From Streptomyces rishiriensis (GTDB taxonomy: Bacteria > Actinomycetota > Actinomycetes > Streptomycetales > Streptomycetaceae): DNA of 64,000 nt. Where the stretch lies: contig NZ_JAUSWV010000001.1 of NCBI RefSeq assembly GCF_030815485.1, forward strand, positions 372,001-436,000, written 5' to 3'. Under the pieces are notes generated by a model. The model searched no databases, was not told where the DNA came from, and worked only from the letters and a program-made list of their open reading frames with translations. The number at the start of each line of letters is the position of its first letter. Within the stretch, counting starts at the first letter, position 1. Position numbers and translations under genes: made by a program. Below are positions 56,637 through 64,000 of this stretch, one piece after another.

Positions 56637-57902
56637 ATGAGTACCCCAGCCACCTCCAGCGACCGCGAGAAGGTCGTCTCCAAACTGCCGGCACGACTCC
56701 GGCAGAAGCTCAAGATCAGAGCCGCGCAGCTCGGCGTCGAAATCCAAAGCGCCGTCGAACAGGGCATCAAAGACTGGTGCACCCTGGCCTCGACGCCCAC
56801 GACCGTCGACACCGCAGGCGCGGACTCCTTCTCCACCTGGATTCCGGCCGCCCAATGGAAAGAGTTCCGCGAGAGCGCCGGAGACCGGGGCGTCTCCCTC
56901 ATCCAGGGCCTGGCTCAGGCCGTCCAACTCTGGCTCGACACCAACCCCGCCCCCGGCGTCCGACGTCCCGCCATCACCCGCCGCATCGTGGTCTGCAACC
57001 AGAAAGGCGGCGTCGGCAAGACCGCCATCACGGCCGGACTCGGCGAAGCACTTGCCGAAGACGCCGACTCCCTGCATCCCGTGCGGGTAGCCAAGGCCCT
57101 CACCAAGGCTCTGCGTGCCAGCGAGATGGAAGGCGGCGAGGCCGCTCTCGAAGACGGAGCCCTCGACATCGAGAATCTGCCCGGGCCCGGACAGCGCGTC
57201 CTGCTCGTCGACTTCGACCCGCAGTGCCACCTCACCAACCAACTTGGCGCAAGCCCGCTGCCGCTCAACGGCGACAGCCTCACCAATCACATGGCTGGCG
57301 ACCCCAAGGGCGACCTGCGCGACCTGATCGTCGCCGTCGACGACGAAAGCTTCGACGGCCGCCTCCACCTGCTGCCCGCGTGCAACGACGCCTTCCTCCT
57401 CGACGTGCGCCTGTCCGCCGTCCGCGCCCGCGAAGCCGCTCTCGAGCGGGCCCTCGCTCCGCTCGAGAGCGATTACGACGTAATCATCGTCGACTGCCCG
57501 CCAAGCCTCGGCCTCAGCATGGACGCCGCCGCCTACTACGGCCGCCGCCGTGACGCCGAGAATCCCGGACAGTCCGGAGCGCTCATCGTCGTTCAGGCCG
57601 AGGACAGTTCCGCCGACGCCTACGAGCTGCTCACCACCCAGATCGAAGACCTGCGCAACGACCTCCAGATCGACATCGACTACCTCGGCATCGTCGTCAA
57701 CCTCTACGACTCCCGCCGTGGCTACATCGCGACGTCATCTCTCCAAGGATGGGTCGACATAAAGGATCCGAGGGTGGTCGGCCTCATCGGAGACCTCAAG
57801 GAACAGAAGGAGGCAGTCCGCGTGAAGAAGCCCCTGCTCTCTTACGCGCCCAAGTCGCAGCAGGCCGTCGGCATGCGCGCACTCGCCAGGGAGGTGCTGT
57901 GA
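56637..57902 (+). CDS. parA: ParA-family partition ATPase with N-terminal DNA-binding-like repeats
   Basis: A 421-residue partition ATPase, longer than the usual ~260-320. The first ~105 residues hold two similar segments, VVSKLPARLRQKLKIRAAQL and FSTWIPAAQWKEFRESAGDR, each followed by an IQSAVEQGIKDW- or IQGLAQAVQLWL-like helix. They look like tandem ribbon-helix-helix units. The ATPase core has KGGVGKTA (deviant Walker A, ~residues 123-130), VLLVDFDPQCHLTNQLG (Walker A') and YDVIIVDCPPSLGLS (Walker B). It should move plasmid copies apart with ParB and repress its own operon. A parS-like site lies inside the codons for SDYDVII. The stop overlaps the parB start (GTGA). Confidence 0.95.
   Translation: MSTPATSSDREKVVSKLPARLRQKLKIRAAQLGVEIQSAVEQGIKDWCTLASTPTTVDTAGADSFSTWIPAAQWKEFRESAGDRGVSLIQGLAQAVQLWLDTNPAPGVRRPAITRRIVVCNQKGGVGKTAITAGLGEALAEDADSLHPVRVAKALTKALRASEMEGGEAALEDGALDIENLPGPGQRVLLVDFDPQCHLTNQLGASPLPLNGDSLTNHMAGDPKGDLRDLIVAVDDESFDGRLHLLPACNDAFLLDVRLSAVRAREAALERALAPLESDYDVIIVDCPPSLGLSMDAAAYYGRRRDAENPGQSGALIVVQAEDSSADAYELLTTQIEDLRNDLQIDIDYLGIVVNLYDSRRGYIATSSLQGWVDIKDPRVVGLIGDLKEQKEAVRVKKPLLSYAPKSQQAVGMRALAREVL
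57469..57487. promoter_or_regulatory. parS-like site 10, inside parA
   Basis: GCGATTACGACGTAATCAT; the 15-bp core is perfect. It encodes D-Y-D-V-I of the ParA Walker B region. Confidence 0.7.
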
Positions 57903-59137
57903 GCAAGGCCGACCAGCTGGGCAGCGGCAGGTTCGGCGGAACCGTGCGCAACGTCAGCGCACGCCGCCAAGCCGTCGCCGCCGCCACAGGGGTCCCCACC
58001 GACGGAGTCGCCCCGCCAACCGAACTCCCCGTCCACCGCATCAGCCCGAACCCCGACAACCCCCGATCCAGCCTCGGTGACCTCACCGACCTGGCCGGCA
58101 GCCTCAAGACCCACGGCCAGAAGCAGGCCATCACGGTCATGAACCGGGACGCCTACATCAAGGCCAACCCGGACCGCGCAGCCGACCTCGAGCACGACAT
58201 CACGCACGTGGTCATCGACGGCAGCAGCCGGCTTGCGGCCGCCCGCGAAGCGGGGCTTGCCACCCTCAAGGTCATGGTCAGTGACGAGCAAGGCGGCACC
58301 TCCGAAGAGCTCTTGGAGTCTGCCCTCGTCGCCAACATCCATCGCCAAGACCTCGAAGAACTCGACGAAGCGCGCGCTCTCCAGAGGCTCCTGGCCATCC
58401 ACGGCAGTCAGCGCGCTCTCGCCAAACGCCTGCACCGCTCGCAGGGTTGGGTGTCTCAGCGCGTTGCCCTTCTCAACCTCACCCCCGAACTGCAGTCCAG
58501 GATCGGGCAGGAGCCTATCGACCTGCTGCGCGCCGTCGGCAACAAGCCCGCCGAGCAGCAGGAGGCTGCCCTGGCAGAGTTGAAGGCAGAACGGTCGCGC
58601 AAACAGCTCCGGGCAGCCGTCTCCCAGCCGGTACAGCGGGAGGCAGTTGAAGCGGCAGAGACAAACGAGAAGACCGAAGGCACGCCTGAGGGTGGCGCAG
58701 GCGATTACGGCGTAATCATTGACCGTGCAGGTGACAATTCCCCGGCAGCACCGGCAGCACCGGCAGCACCGGCAGCACCGGCAGCACCGGAAACATCCGC
58801 AGCACCGGCCGAAGCGGTCGCAGTGGAGCAGAGGGACGACGAGCCCGAATCGGAGCCGGAGCCGGAGCTGGAGCTGGAGCCCGAGCCGGACCAAGGTGTA
58901 CCGGAACCGCGCAGCGCTCGAGCGGAACCGGCCACGAAGGCAGTAGAGAAGGAGGGCAGCCAGCCCCGCGCGTTGCCCTACGACGATCCGTGGTTCATCG
59001 CCATGCACCTCGAGCGGAAGATGGAGAAGCCTGCGTTCTTCGAATTGCTGCGCCATCTTGCCAAGGTCGGCCAGGAGCGCGACCCCGCGAAGTTCGCTGA
59101 GGTCATGGGGCAGTTGACCGTTGAGCGGACGAGCTGA
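57899..59137 (+). CDS. parB: ParB-family centromere-binding protein
   Basis: A 412-residue CTPase/DNA clamp-type partition protein. GTG start overlaps the parA stop. The N-terminal ParB/sulfiredoxin domain spans about residues 40-135 (LPVHRISPNPDNPRSSLGDL, VVIDGSSRLAAAREAGL, LLESALVANIHRQDLEELDE). The GxxRxxR motif of canonical chromosomal ParB is replaced by IDGSSRLAAAR. The helix-turn-helix follows (GSQRALAKRLHRSQGWVSQR). After residue ~250 comes a linker with Ala-Pro repeats from 9-bp tandem units and Glu-Pro repeats. The C-terminal ~60 residues (DDPWFIAMHLERKMEKPAFF) probably dimerise. It should bind the eleven parS-like palindromes; one is inside its own gene. Confidence 0.94.
   Translation: MSKADQLGSGRFGGTVRNVSARRQAVAAATGVPTDGVAPPTELPVHRISPNPDNPRSSLGDLTDLAGSLKTHGQKQAITVMNRDAYIKANPDRAADLEHDITHVVIDGSSRLAAAREAGLATLKVMVSDEQGGTSEELLESALVANIHRQDLEELDEARALQRLLAIHGSQRALAKRLHRSQGWVSQRVALLNLTPELQSRIGQEPIDLLRAVGNKPAEQQEAALAELKAERSRKQLRAAVSQPVQREAVEAAETNEKTEGTPEGGAGDYGVIIDRAGDNSPAAPAAPAAPAAPAAPETSAAPAEAVAVEQRDDEPESEPEPELELEPEPDQGVPEPRSARAEPATKAVEKEGSQPRALPYDDPWFIAMHLERKMEKPAFFELLRHLAKVGQERDPAKFAEVMGQLTVERTS
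58701..58719. promoter_or_regulatory. parS-like site 11, inside parB
   Basis: GCGATTACGGCGTAATCAT. It encodes G-D-Y-G-V-I-I at the start of the low-complexity linker. Rightmost site found. Confidence 0.72.
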
Positions 59138-59146
59138 GCCGCCGCA

Positions 59147-59179
59147 GGCGCCTCCTCTGAATTGGTGGTGGGAGGCGCC
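59147..59179. terminator. parAB terminator
   Basis: A 9-bp perfect stem, GGCGCCTCC and complement, with a 15-base loop, ten bases after the parB stop. Confidence 0.75.
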
Positions 59180-59256
59180 AAAGGTGTCGCAGTGTCGCCG
59201 GGCACATGAAAGCCTGATCGTTGTTCAGGAAGTCCGATGCGGCAGGGGAGTAGTGC

Positions 59257-61143
59257 GTGGCTGACGGCGGCATACTTCAGCTGACCCGGACGCACCGCGT
59301 TCTCATCGGCGTGGTCGTGGCCGGCGCCGTGGTCATCGCCGGCATCGGCTTCGCCGGTTCGTACGCGGCCGTCCGGGAACTGGCCCTCGAGAAGGGCTTC
59401 GGGAACTTCTCGTACGTGTTCCCGATCGGCATCGACGCGGGTATCTGCGTCCTGCTGGCCCTGGATCTGCTGCTGACCTGGATCCGCATCCCCTTCCCGC
59501 TGCTGCGGCAGACGGCGTGGCTGCTGACGGCGGCGACGATCGCCTTCAACGGCGCGGCGGCCTGGCCGGACCCGCTGGGCACGGGGATGCACGCGGTGAT
59601 CCCGATCCTGTTCGTGGTGTCCGTCGAGGCCGCCCGGCACGCGATCGGCCGGATCGCGGACATCACGGCCGACAAGCACATGGAGGGCGTGCGGCTCACG
59701 CGCTGGCTGCTCTCCCCGCTGCCCACCTTCCTGCTCTGGCGGCGGATGAAGCTGTGGGAGCTGCGCTCCTACGAACAGGTGATCAAGCTGGAGCAGGAAC
59801 GTCTCGTCTATCAGGCGAGGCTGCGTTCCCGCTTCGGTCGCGCCTGGCGCCGCAAGGCCCCGGTGGAGTCGCTGATGCCGCTGCGGCTGGCCCGTTACGG
59901 CGTTCCGCTGACGGAGACCGCCCCGGCGGGTCTGGCGGCAGCAGGCATCGAAGGCCTGCCCATCATCGTCACCGTCGAGCGGGCTCCGGCTCCCACCTCC
60001 GGCCAGCCCGAAGGCCCCGAGCTTGAGGCCACGCCAGTTCATGAGTCTGAGGCGACCGAACCGGCGAGTCTTGAGCGGCTCCCGGCGCCGGCTCCAGCCG
60101 CCGTGCCAGCGCGGGCAGTTGATCGGGAGAGGCTAGCCGAGGCTGACGCCGAGCGGTTCGCTGAGGCCTATCAGGCGTTTCTCACCCGGTTCCAGACCGA
60201 GCCGAGCGTTTCGCAGTGGGCCCTCTGGCTCCGGGATGCCTACGGCATCACCACGGGTGCAGGTGGTCCACTCTCCGAGGCGCAGCTGCTGCCTCTCCTG
60301 CAAGTCTTGCAGAATCGCTATGCGGCGCCTGTCCCGGAGCCCGCTGCCTCCGAGGGTCCGCCGCCGGCGGATCACTCAGCGGATCAGTGGTACGACTACT
60401 TCTTCAGCGCCTGGCGTGCCCACGCGCAGGAGCATGGCGCGTACCCCGACGCCGATGCCCTCGCAGCGTTCGTCTACGACCGGGACGCCATCACCGGTGA
60501 CGGCGGCCGTCCCATCAGCGGCGGCGATCTGGCTGACTTCGTCACGAGCTTTCAGGAGCGCCAGGTCCGCAGCAGCGGGCCAGCAGGCGAAGAGCGAGTT
60601 GCCGGTCCTGGCGCGCAGGCGGCTCAGGCTTCTTCCGTCCAGGAGGAGCCCCCACTGACTTCTGCCGCTGCGGGCGGCGCCCAGGCGGCGAAAGAGAAGC
60701 ACGGTTCCCGGGTGAGCACCGTCATCGATGATGTGGTGCCAGGACCGGAAGCTGTAACGGGGGAGCGCATCGTGCTTACTACGGTCGACCGCTACTACGT
60801 GGCGTGGATGGAGTACCAGACCGAGCACGGCAGCGAGCCGACAGACGAGCAACTGTCCGACTACCTTGCCGCGAAGGGCCTGCGTGGCCGCAGTGGAAGG
60901 CCGGTGAGCCCGTCAACGCTGCGCCGCTACTTCCTGCCGTCCCGCGTCTACAACGTCTGGGCTCAGCACCGGATGCGCAATGAGGAGCCCGCCGCAGACG
61001 TCGTTGTAGAGCAGTGCGCAGCCCGCGGAATCACGGCCCAGTACGGCAAGCCCGTCACCGCCGACTACATCGTGGACAACGCCGAAGATTTCGAACGACG
61101 CTGGCAGGCGCTCGCCCACCACGACCCCGACACGCAGAAGTAG
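59257..61143 (+). CDS. DUF2637 membrane protein with C-terminal repeats
   Basis: A 628-residue protein typical of actinomycete plasmids and integrative elements; exact role unknown. GTG start behind GGGGAG. The DUF2637 region (residues ~10-150) has four hydrophobic helices (RVLIGVVVAGAVVIAGIGF, FSYVFPIGIDAGICVLLALD) and a conserved end RWLLSPLPTFLLWRRMKLWE. A basic cytoplasmic stretch and a Pro-rich linker follow. The C-terminal half has four related ~55-residue helical units at about 304-352, 376-432, 507-564 and 565-620, each like YxxWxxxxxxxGxxPxxxxL...G.xxSxxxLxxY. These look like small winged-helix units. Position after parAB suggests a link to plasmid transfer or positioning. Confidence 0.85.
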   Translation: MADGGILQLTRTHRVLIGVVVAGAVVIAGIGFAGSYAAVRELALEKGFGNFSYVFPIGIDAGICVLLALDLLLTWIRIPFPLLRQTAWLLTAATIAFNGAAAWPDPLGTGMHAVIPILFVVSVEAARHAIGRIADITADKHMEGVRLTRWLLSPLPTFLLWRRMKLWELRSYEQVIKLEQERLVYQARLRSRFGRAWRRKAPVESLMPLRLARYGVPLTETAPAGLAAAGIEGLPIIVTVERAPAPTSGQPEGPELEATPVHESEATEPASLERLPAPAPAAVPARAVDRERLAEADAERFAEAYQAFLTRFQTEPSVSQWALWLRDAYGITTGAGGPLSEAQLLPLLQVLQNRYAAPVPEPAASEGPPPADHSADQWYDYFFSAWRAHAQEHGAYPDADALAAFVYDRDAITGDGGRPISGGDLADFVTSFQERQVRSSGPAGEERVAGPGAQAAQASSVQEEPPLTSAAAGGAQAAKEKHGSRVSTVIDDVVPGPEAVTGERIVLTTVDRYYVAWMEYQTEHGSEPTDEQLSDYLAAKGLRGRSGRPVSPSTLRRYFLPSRVYNVWAQHRMRNEEPAADVVVEQCAARGITAQYGKPVTADYIVDNAEDFERRWQALAHHDPDTQK

Positions 61144-61456
61144 GCGCGCGACCGTACGCTCGCTACACACAAGGGCCCCATCCCGCCACCACCAGTCTGC
61201 GCAGCGGAAGAACCCCTCGTGATGCTGACATTGCGCAGGCTTGCGATCATTGCGCACCCTTGAGCATCGAGCCTCAACCCACGGCTCTCCCCGACTCTGA
61301 GGAGCGCCCGCGCTCGCATCGCCTCGGACGCCGCTCTCACAGAGCTGAACCTCCCCCGGGACCATGCGCGTTCGGCGATCGGGGAGCTCACAAGGCTTCC
61401 TGAGCTGTCAACTAGGTGTTGCGGGGCAGAAGGTTGCTGACGCTGCCGGTGAGGTT
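61144..61456. other. Gene-free stretch
   Basis: Between the convergent DUF2637 and MerR genes. No gene or clear terminator recognised. Confidence 0.4.
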
Positions 61457-61879
61457 TCAGGTCGTGGGGTCCCAGAGTCCTTCGGCCTTGCCGCGGGCGA
61501 GGTGGTCGGCGTAGACGCTGACCTTCCAGGTGATGACGGACCGGCACTCCTCCAGTGCCTGGATCTGTGCGTCGACGCGCCGCCGGTGGGCTTCGAGAAG
61601 CTGCAGGCGTTCCGCCTCGTTTCCCGGACCGTGCCGCACCAGCTCGGCGAACTGCTTGAGGTCGGCCAGCGGCATCCCGGATGCCCGTAGCTTGACGCAG
61701 ATCAGCAGCCAGTCGACGTCGAGCGCGCCGTACCGTCGCCGGCCTCCGGAGGTTCGCTGGACCGGTCCGACGAGCAGTCCCTCGCGCTCGTAGAGGCGCA
61801 GCGTGTGGACGCTGAGCCCGGTCTGCTCGGCCACGTCGCCGATGCTCAGTGGTGTTGCAGGAGTCTCGGTGCTAGCCAT
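61457..61879 (-). CDS. MerR-family regulator
   Basis: A 140-residue activator/repressor with ATG start at 61879. The N-terminal winged helix is LSIGDVAEQTGLSVHTLRLY with EREGLLVGP, followed by RRRYGALDVDWLLICVKLRA and a dimer helix. The C-terminus has no Cys cluster, so it is not a classic metal sensor. It diverges from the SDR gene across a perfect palindrome placed between -35 and -10 elements, as expected for a MerR target. It belongs to the group whose members control a neighbouring oxidoreductase. Confidence 0.92.
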   Translation of the reverse strand: MASTETPATPLSIGDVAEQTGLSVHTLRLYEREGLLVGPVQRTSGGRRRYGALDVDWLLICVKLRASGMPLADLKQFAELVRHGPGNEAERLQLLEAHRRRVDAQIQALEECRSVITWKVSVYADHLARGKAEGLWDPTT

Positions 61880-61896
61880 GCGTCGCAGTCTAGGAC

Positions 61897-61927
61897 TTGA
61901 TCTAGACCTCGCTCTAGATCGTAGCTT
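61897..61927 (+). promoter_or_regulatory. MerR-type promoter of the SDR gene
   Basis: TTGATC (61897-61902), a 19-bp spacer and TAGCTT (61922-61927). The spacer region contains the perfect palindrome GATCTAGA/TCTAGATC (61899-61920). The over-long 19-bp spacer is the hallmark of MerR-activated promoters. Transcription would start near 61934, making a leaderless SDR mRNA. Confidence 0.75.
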
Positions 61928-61934
61928 CGACGGC

Positions 61935-62906
61935 ATGACCAGCATTGATCAGCAGCCGCTCGGCTCGCCCTTCTCTCCCACCAGCACTGCCCAGGACGTC
62001 ACCGCGGGCCTCGACCTGTCCGGCACGAACGCCGTGGTGACCGGGGGCTACTCCGGGCTCGGCTTGGAAACCACTTGTACCCTCGCGGCCGCCGGAGCCC
62101 GCGTCATCGTTCCGGCGCGCCGGCCTGACATCGCGCGGGCCGCACTCGCGAATGTGAAGGGCTGCGAGGTCATCCCCATGGACCTGACCGACCTCGCCAG
62201 CGTGCGGGCCGCCGCCGCACACATCCGCGACTCCCTGGCCAGGCTCGACCTGCTCATGGCCGTCGCCGGAGTCATGGCCACTCCCGAACGGCGCGTGGGA
62301 CCAGGCTGGGAGGGCCAGCTCACCGCCAACCACTTCGGGCACTTCGCCCTCGCCTGCGAGCTCTACCCGCTCCTGGCCGCCGCCGACGGCGCACGCGTCG
62401 TGGTCAACAGCTCAGCCGGCCACACCCTGACCGACATCCGCTGGCGCGACCCGCACTTCCGCACCGGCTACGACAAGTGGCTGGCCTACGGCCAGGCCAA
62501 GACCGCCAACGCCCTCTTCGCCGTACACCTCGACACGCTCGGGCGCGGCGACGGCGTCCGGGCCTTCTCACTTCATCCAGGCAAGATCATCACCGGGCTG
62601 CAGCGGGAAATGGCACTCCAAGAACAGATCGACCGGGGGTGGGTGGACGAGCACGGCAACGTGATCGCCACCGACTTCAAGACCCCCTCCCAGGGCGCCG
62701 CCACCGGCCTGTGGGCCGCCACTTCCCTTCTCCTCGCCGACTGCGGCGGCCTCTACCTGGAGGACTGCGACATCGCCGGCATCTCCGCCCCCGAAGCGTC
62801 CATGGACGACGGCGGCGTCCGCGCCTACGCCATCGACCCCGATGCGGCCGCACGGCTGTGGGACCTGTCCATCGCCGCGACCGGCACCGCACCGATCACC
62901 CGATGA
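61935..62906 (+). CDS. Short-chain dehydrogenase/reductase
   Basis: A 323-residue NAD(P)-dependent oxidoreductase of the classical SDR/retinol-dehydrogenase-like type. Cofactor motif TGGYSGLGLE (TGxxxGxG), then MDLTDLASVRAA, the catalytic Ser in VVNSSAGH and the YxxxK motif YGQAKTAN, then FSLHPGKIITGLQ. The ATG at 61935 begins MTSIDQQPLGSPF. It has almost no room for a ribosome site, in line with a leaderless message. Substrate unknown. Confidence 0.93.
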   Translation: MTSIDQQPLGSPFSPTSTAQDVTAGLDLSGTNAVVTGGYSGLGLETTCTLAAAGARVIVPARRPDIARAALANVKGCEVIPMDLTDLASVRAAAAHIRDSLARLDLLMAVAGVMATPERRVGPGWEGQLTANHFGHFALACELYPLLAAADGARVVVNSSAGHTLTDIRWRDPHFRTGYDKWLAYGQAKTANALFAVHLDTLGRGDGVRAFSLHPGKIITGLQREMALQEQIDRGWVDEHGNVIATDFKTPSQGAATGLWAATSLLLADCGGLYLEDCDIAGISAPEASMDDGGVRAYAIDPDAAARLWDLSIAATGTAPITR

Positions 62907-64000
62907 CGTCGCCGCACCGCAACGCACCACTGACCTGTGGGCAGGCCTACGAACCCAGATGACCGGATCGGTCCTAACGGGCATAGGTCGCCTAGCCACC
63001 ACAGACTCGCAAATTTCCTGAACTTAACAATCAGCGCAAAAGCGACCCTCAGAATGGGGCCTTGAGTGGCCGATCTCCGAGGGGCCGGTGCGATCGGACC
63101 TCAGGCCTCACGAAAGGCCGCCAGCGAGCCGCACAGGCCCTTCGGGTCACCCGGGGTGGCTCTCACTACCTCCGGAAGTGCTCAAATGGGCTCACCACTG
63201 ACCGTGAGTCAGTGTCGAGAAGTCAAGGTCGCTTGGCACAGGCCCCCAACAGCAGCGGCTCGGAGACTGGCGACGTGGAAACTCGCAGCCGTCGCAGTGA
63301 TGACATTCGGGAAGCCATCCCTCTGTATCCATCCTCACTGATCGCGTGCGCTCCCTCGTACTTCGCACGCTCGAGGTACGCCCGCGCGGCCCCGAAGCGC
63401 GGCCCACAGATGCGAGGGCCGGGAACACATGACGCGCGTTCGCTGAGCGCTGGCGACCGAGTCGCATCGCCGGTGCGTGAGGCCGACGCGCATTCTTTGT
63501 ACGGCCCTCCAGCAGAACTCTGTTGCTGGTGGACGCCGGAATCCATGAGACAGGTCACCGATGCCACGGCAGTCGACGACACGGTCGGGAACGGCCCACT
63601 GGCCAAAGACGGTTCCGCGAAGTGGCTCGGCAGCGTGGTACCAGGGGCCTTCGCCGGCCCCTGGACCCCGCTGCCCCGCCACATTCCGGCGCGAATCCGT
63701 TTCGTCGTGGTGCCCGCTGTGCGCGCCGGAAAGCGGCGGGGACGCGTGAGTGGAGCTGTGCTGGTCGGGCACCTGCTCATGCAGGGGGGAGGACCAGCTT
63801 TGCTCGGTGGTGGTTCGCAGGCGTGAGTCAGGAGTGCGTCGCGACGTTATCGAGTTCGGTCGCGACGTGATGCCGTCAGGGGCTCGAACGAAGCTTGTGG
63901 GGAAACAGTCCACGCCCGTTGTGCTGGCGCGAGGGCGGCGGGCCTTAGGTCAAAGGAAGAGAGGCCGCACACCAAACGGCAGTTGACCTGCATAAATGCC
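62907..64000. other. Gene-free stretch at the right edge
   Basis: No gene with good support. A minus-strand frame near 63370 (RAYLERAKYEGAHAI) reads like protein but is not backed by a start or by its surroundings. Confidence 0.4.

Noticed and set aside
58741..58790. Tandem CCGGCAGCA repeat as a CRISPR-like or iteron array
   Set aside because: It is an in-frame 9-bp repeat that encodes the Ala-Pro linker of ParB, with no spacers.
57842..59056. Minus-strand frame of 404 codons opposite parB
   Set aside because: Rich in Cys and Arg with no domain, while parB on the plus strand is certain.
63223..63780. Minus-strand frame of 185 codons near the right edge
   Set aside because: No ribosome site, mixed composition and no recognisable family. 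Kept as gene-free.
1..64000. A complete conjugation or type IV secretion system
   Set aside because: No TraB/FtsK-like ATPase, relaxase or VirB-like gene was found. The secretion idea for the tailed proteins therefore rests only on their tails.

Overview
The window looks like a piece of a Streptomyces replicon, most likely a linear plasmid or a chromosome arm. Most of it is GC-rich. It carries AfsR/SARP regulators, an ECF sigma/anti-sigma pair, a WhiB relic, DUF6188, YunG and DUF2637 proteins, GTG/TTG starts with strong GGAGG sites, and a ParABS locus. Broken transposases of at least six IS families are scattered through the gene-poor stretches, which is typical of accessory or terminal Streptomyces DNA. 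No rRNA, tRNA or CRISPR was recognised.

Left part (1-8.7 kb): the 5' part of an AfsR-type regulator, an ECF sigma factor overlapping its anti-sigma factor, a trypsin-like lipoprotein protease, a repeat-containing lipoprotein and an M23 peptidase. Apart from the two regulators this is a cell-envelope set. A second copy of the lipoprotein lies at 24-25 kb and a second, frameshifted SARP at 14-16.9 kb.

Middle part (9.5-41 kb): a mosaic of IS debris and small modules. It holds a P4-type primase-helicase with a ~130-aa partner gene (21.5-23.6 kb) and a decayed second copy (32.5-33.3 kb), a glycosyltransferase, and a TetR/hydrolase pair with palindromic operators. Between these lie seven A+T-richer genes (9579, 11715, 12776, 19479, 35385, 37396, 39327). 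Their products have no recognised function and no signal peptide. They end in Ser/Gln/Pro/Ala-rich segments that run into a short Arg-rich C-terminus, often HRxR-like. Two of them share a tandem ~80-residue domain. I regard these as one dispersed, apparently undescribed gene set.

Right part (41-64 kb): a duplicated segment in which a Fic-annotated-type toxin and a prepilin peptidase have decayed reciprocally, a beta-propeller gene, an Imm51 immunity gene, and an IS21 istB relic. From 50.1 to 58.7 kb there are eleven copies of a palindrome related to GTGATTACGNCGTAATCAC, followed by parA and parB. Two of the palindromes lie inside parA and parB, one of them encoding part of the ParA Walker B region. 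This is very probably the partition centromere (parS). Two kinds of longer repeat are interleaved with it. A DUF2637 membrane protein, a divergent MerR/SDR pair and a gene-free tail complete the window.

Many frameshifts are inferred by joining adjacent frames. They may be true decay or, in single cases, sequencing errors.
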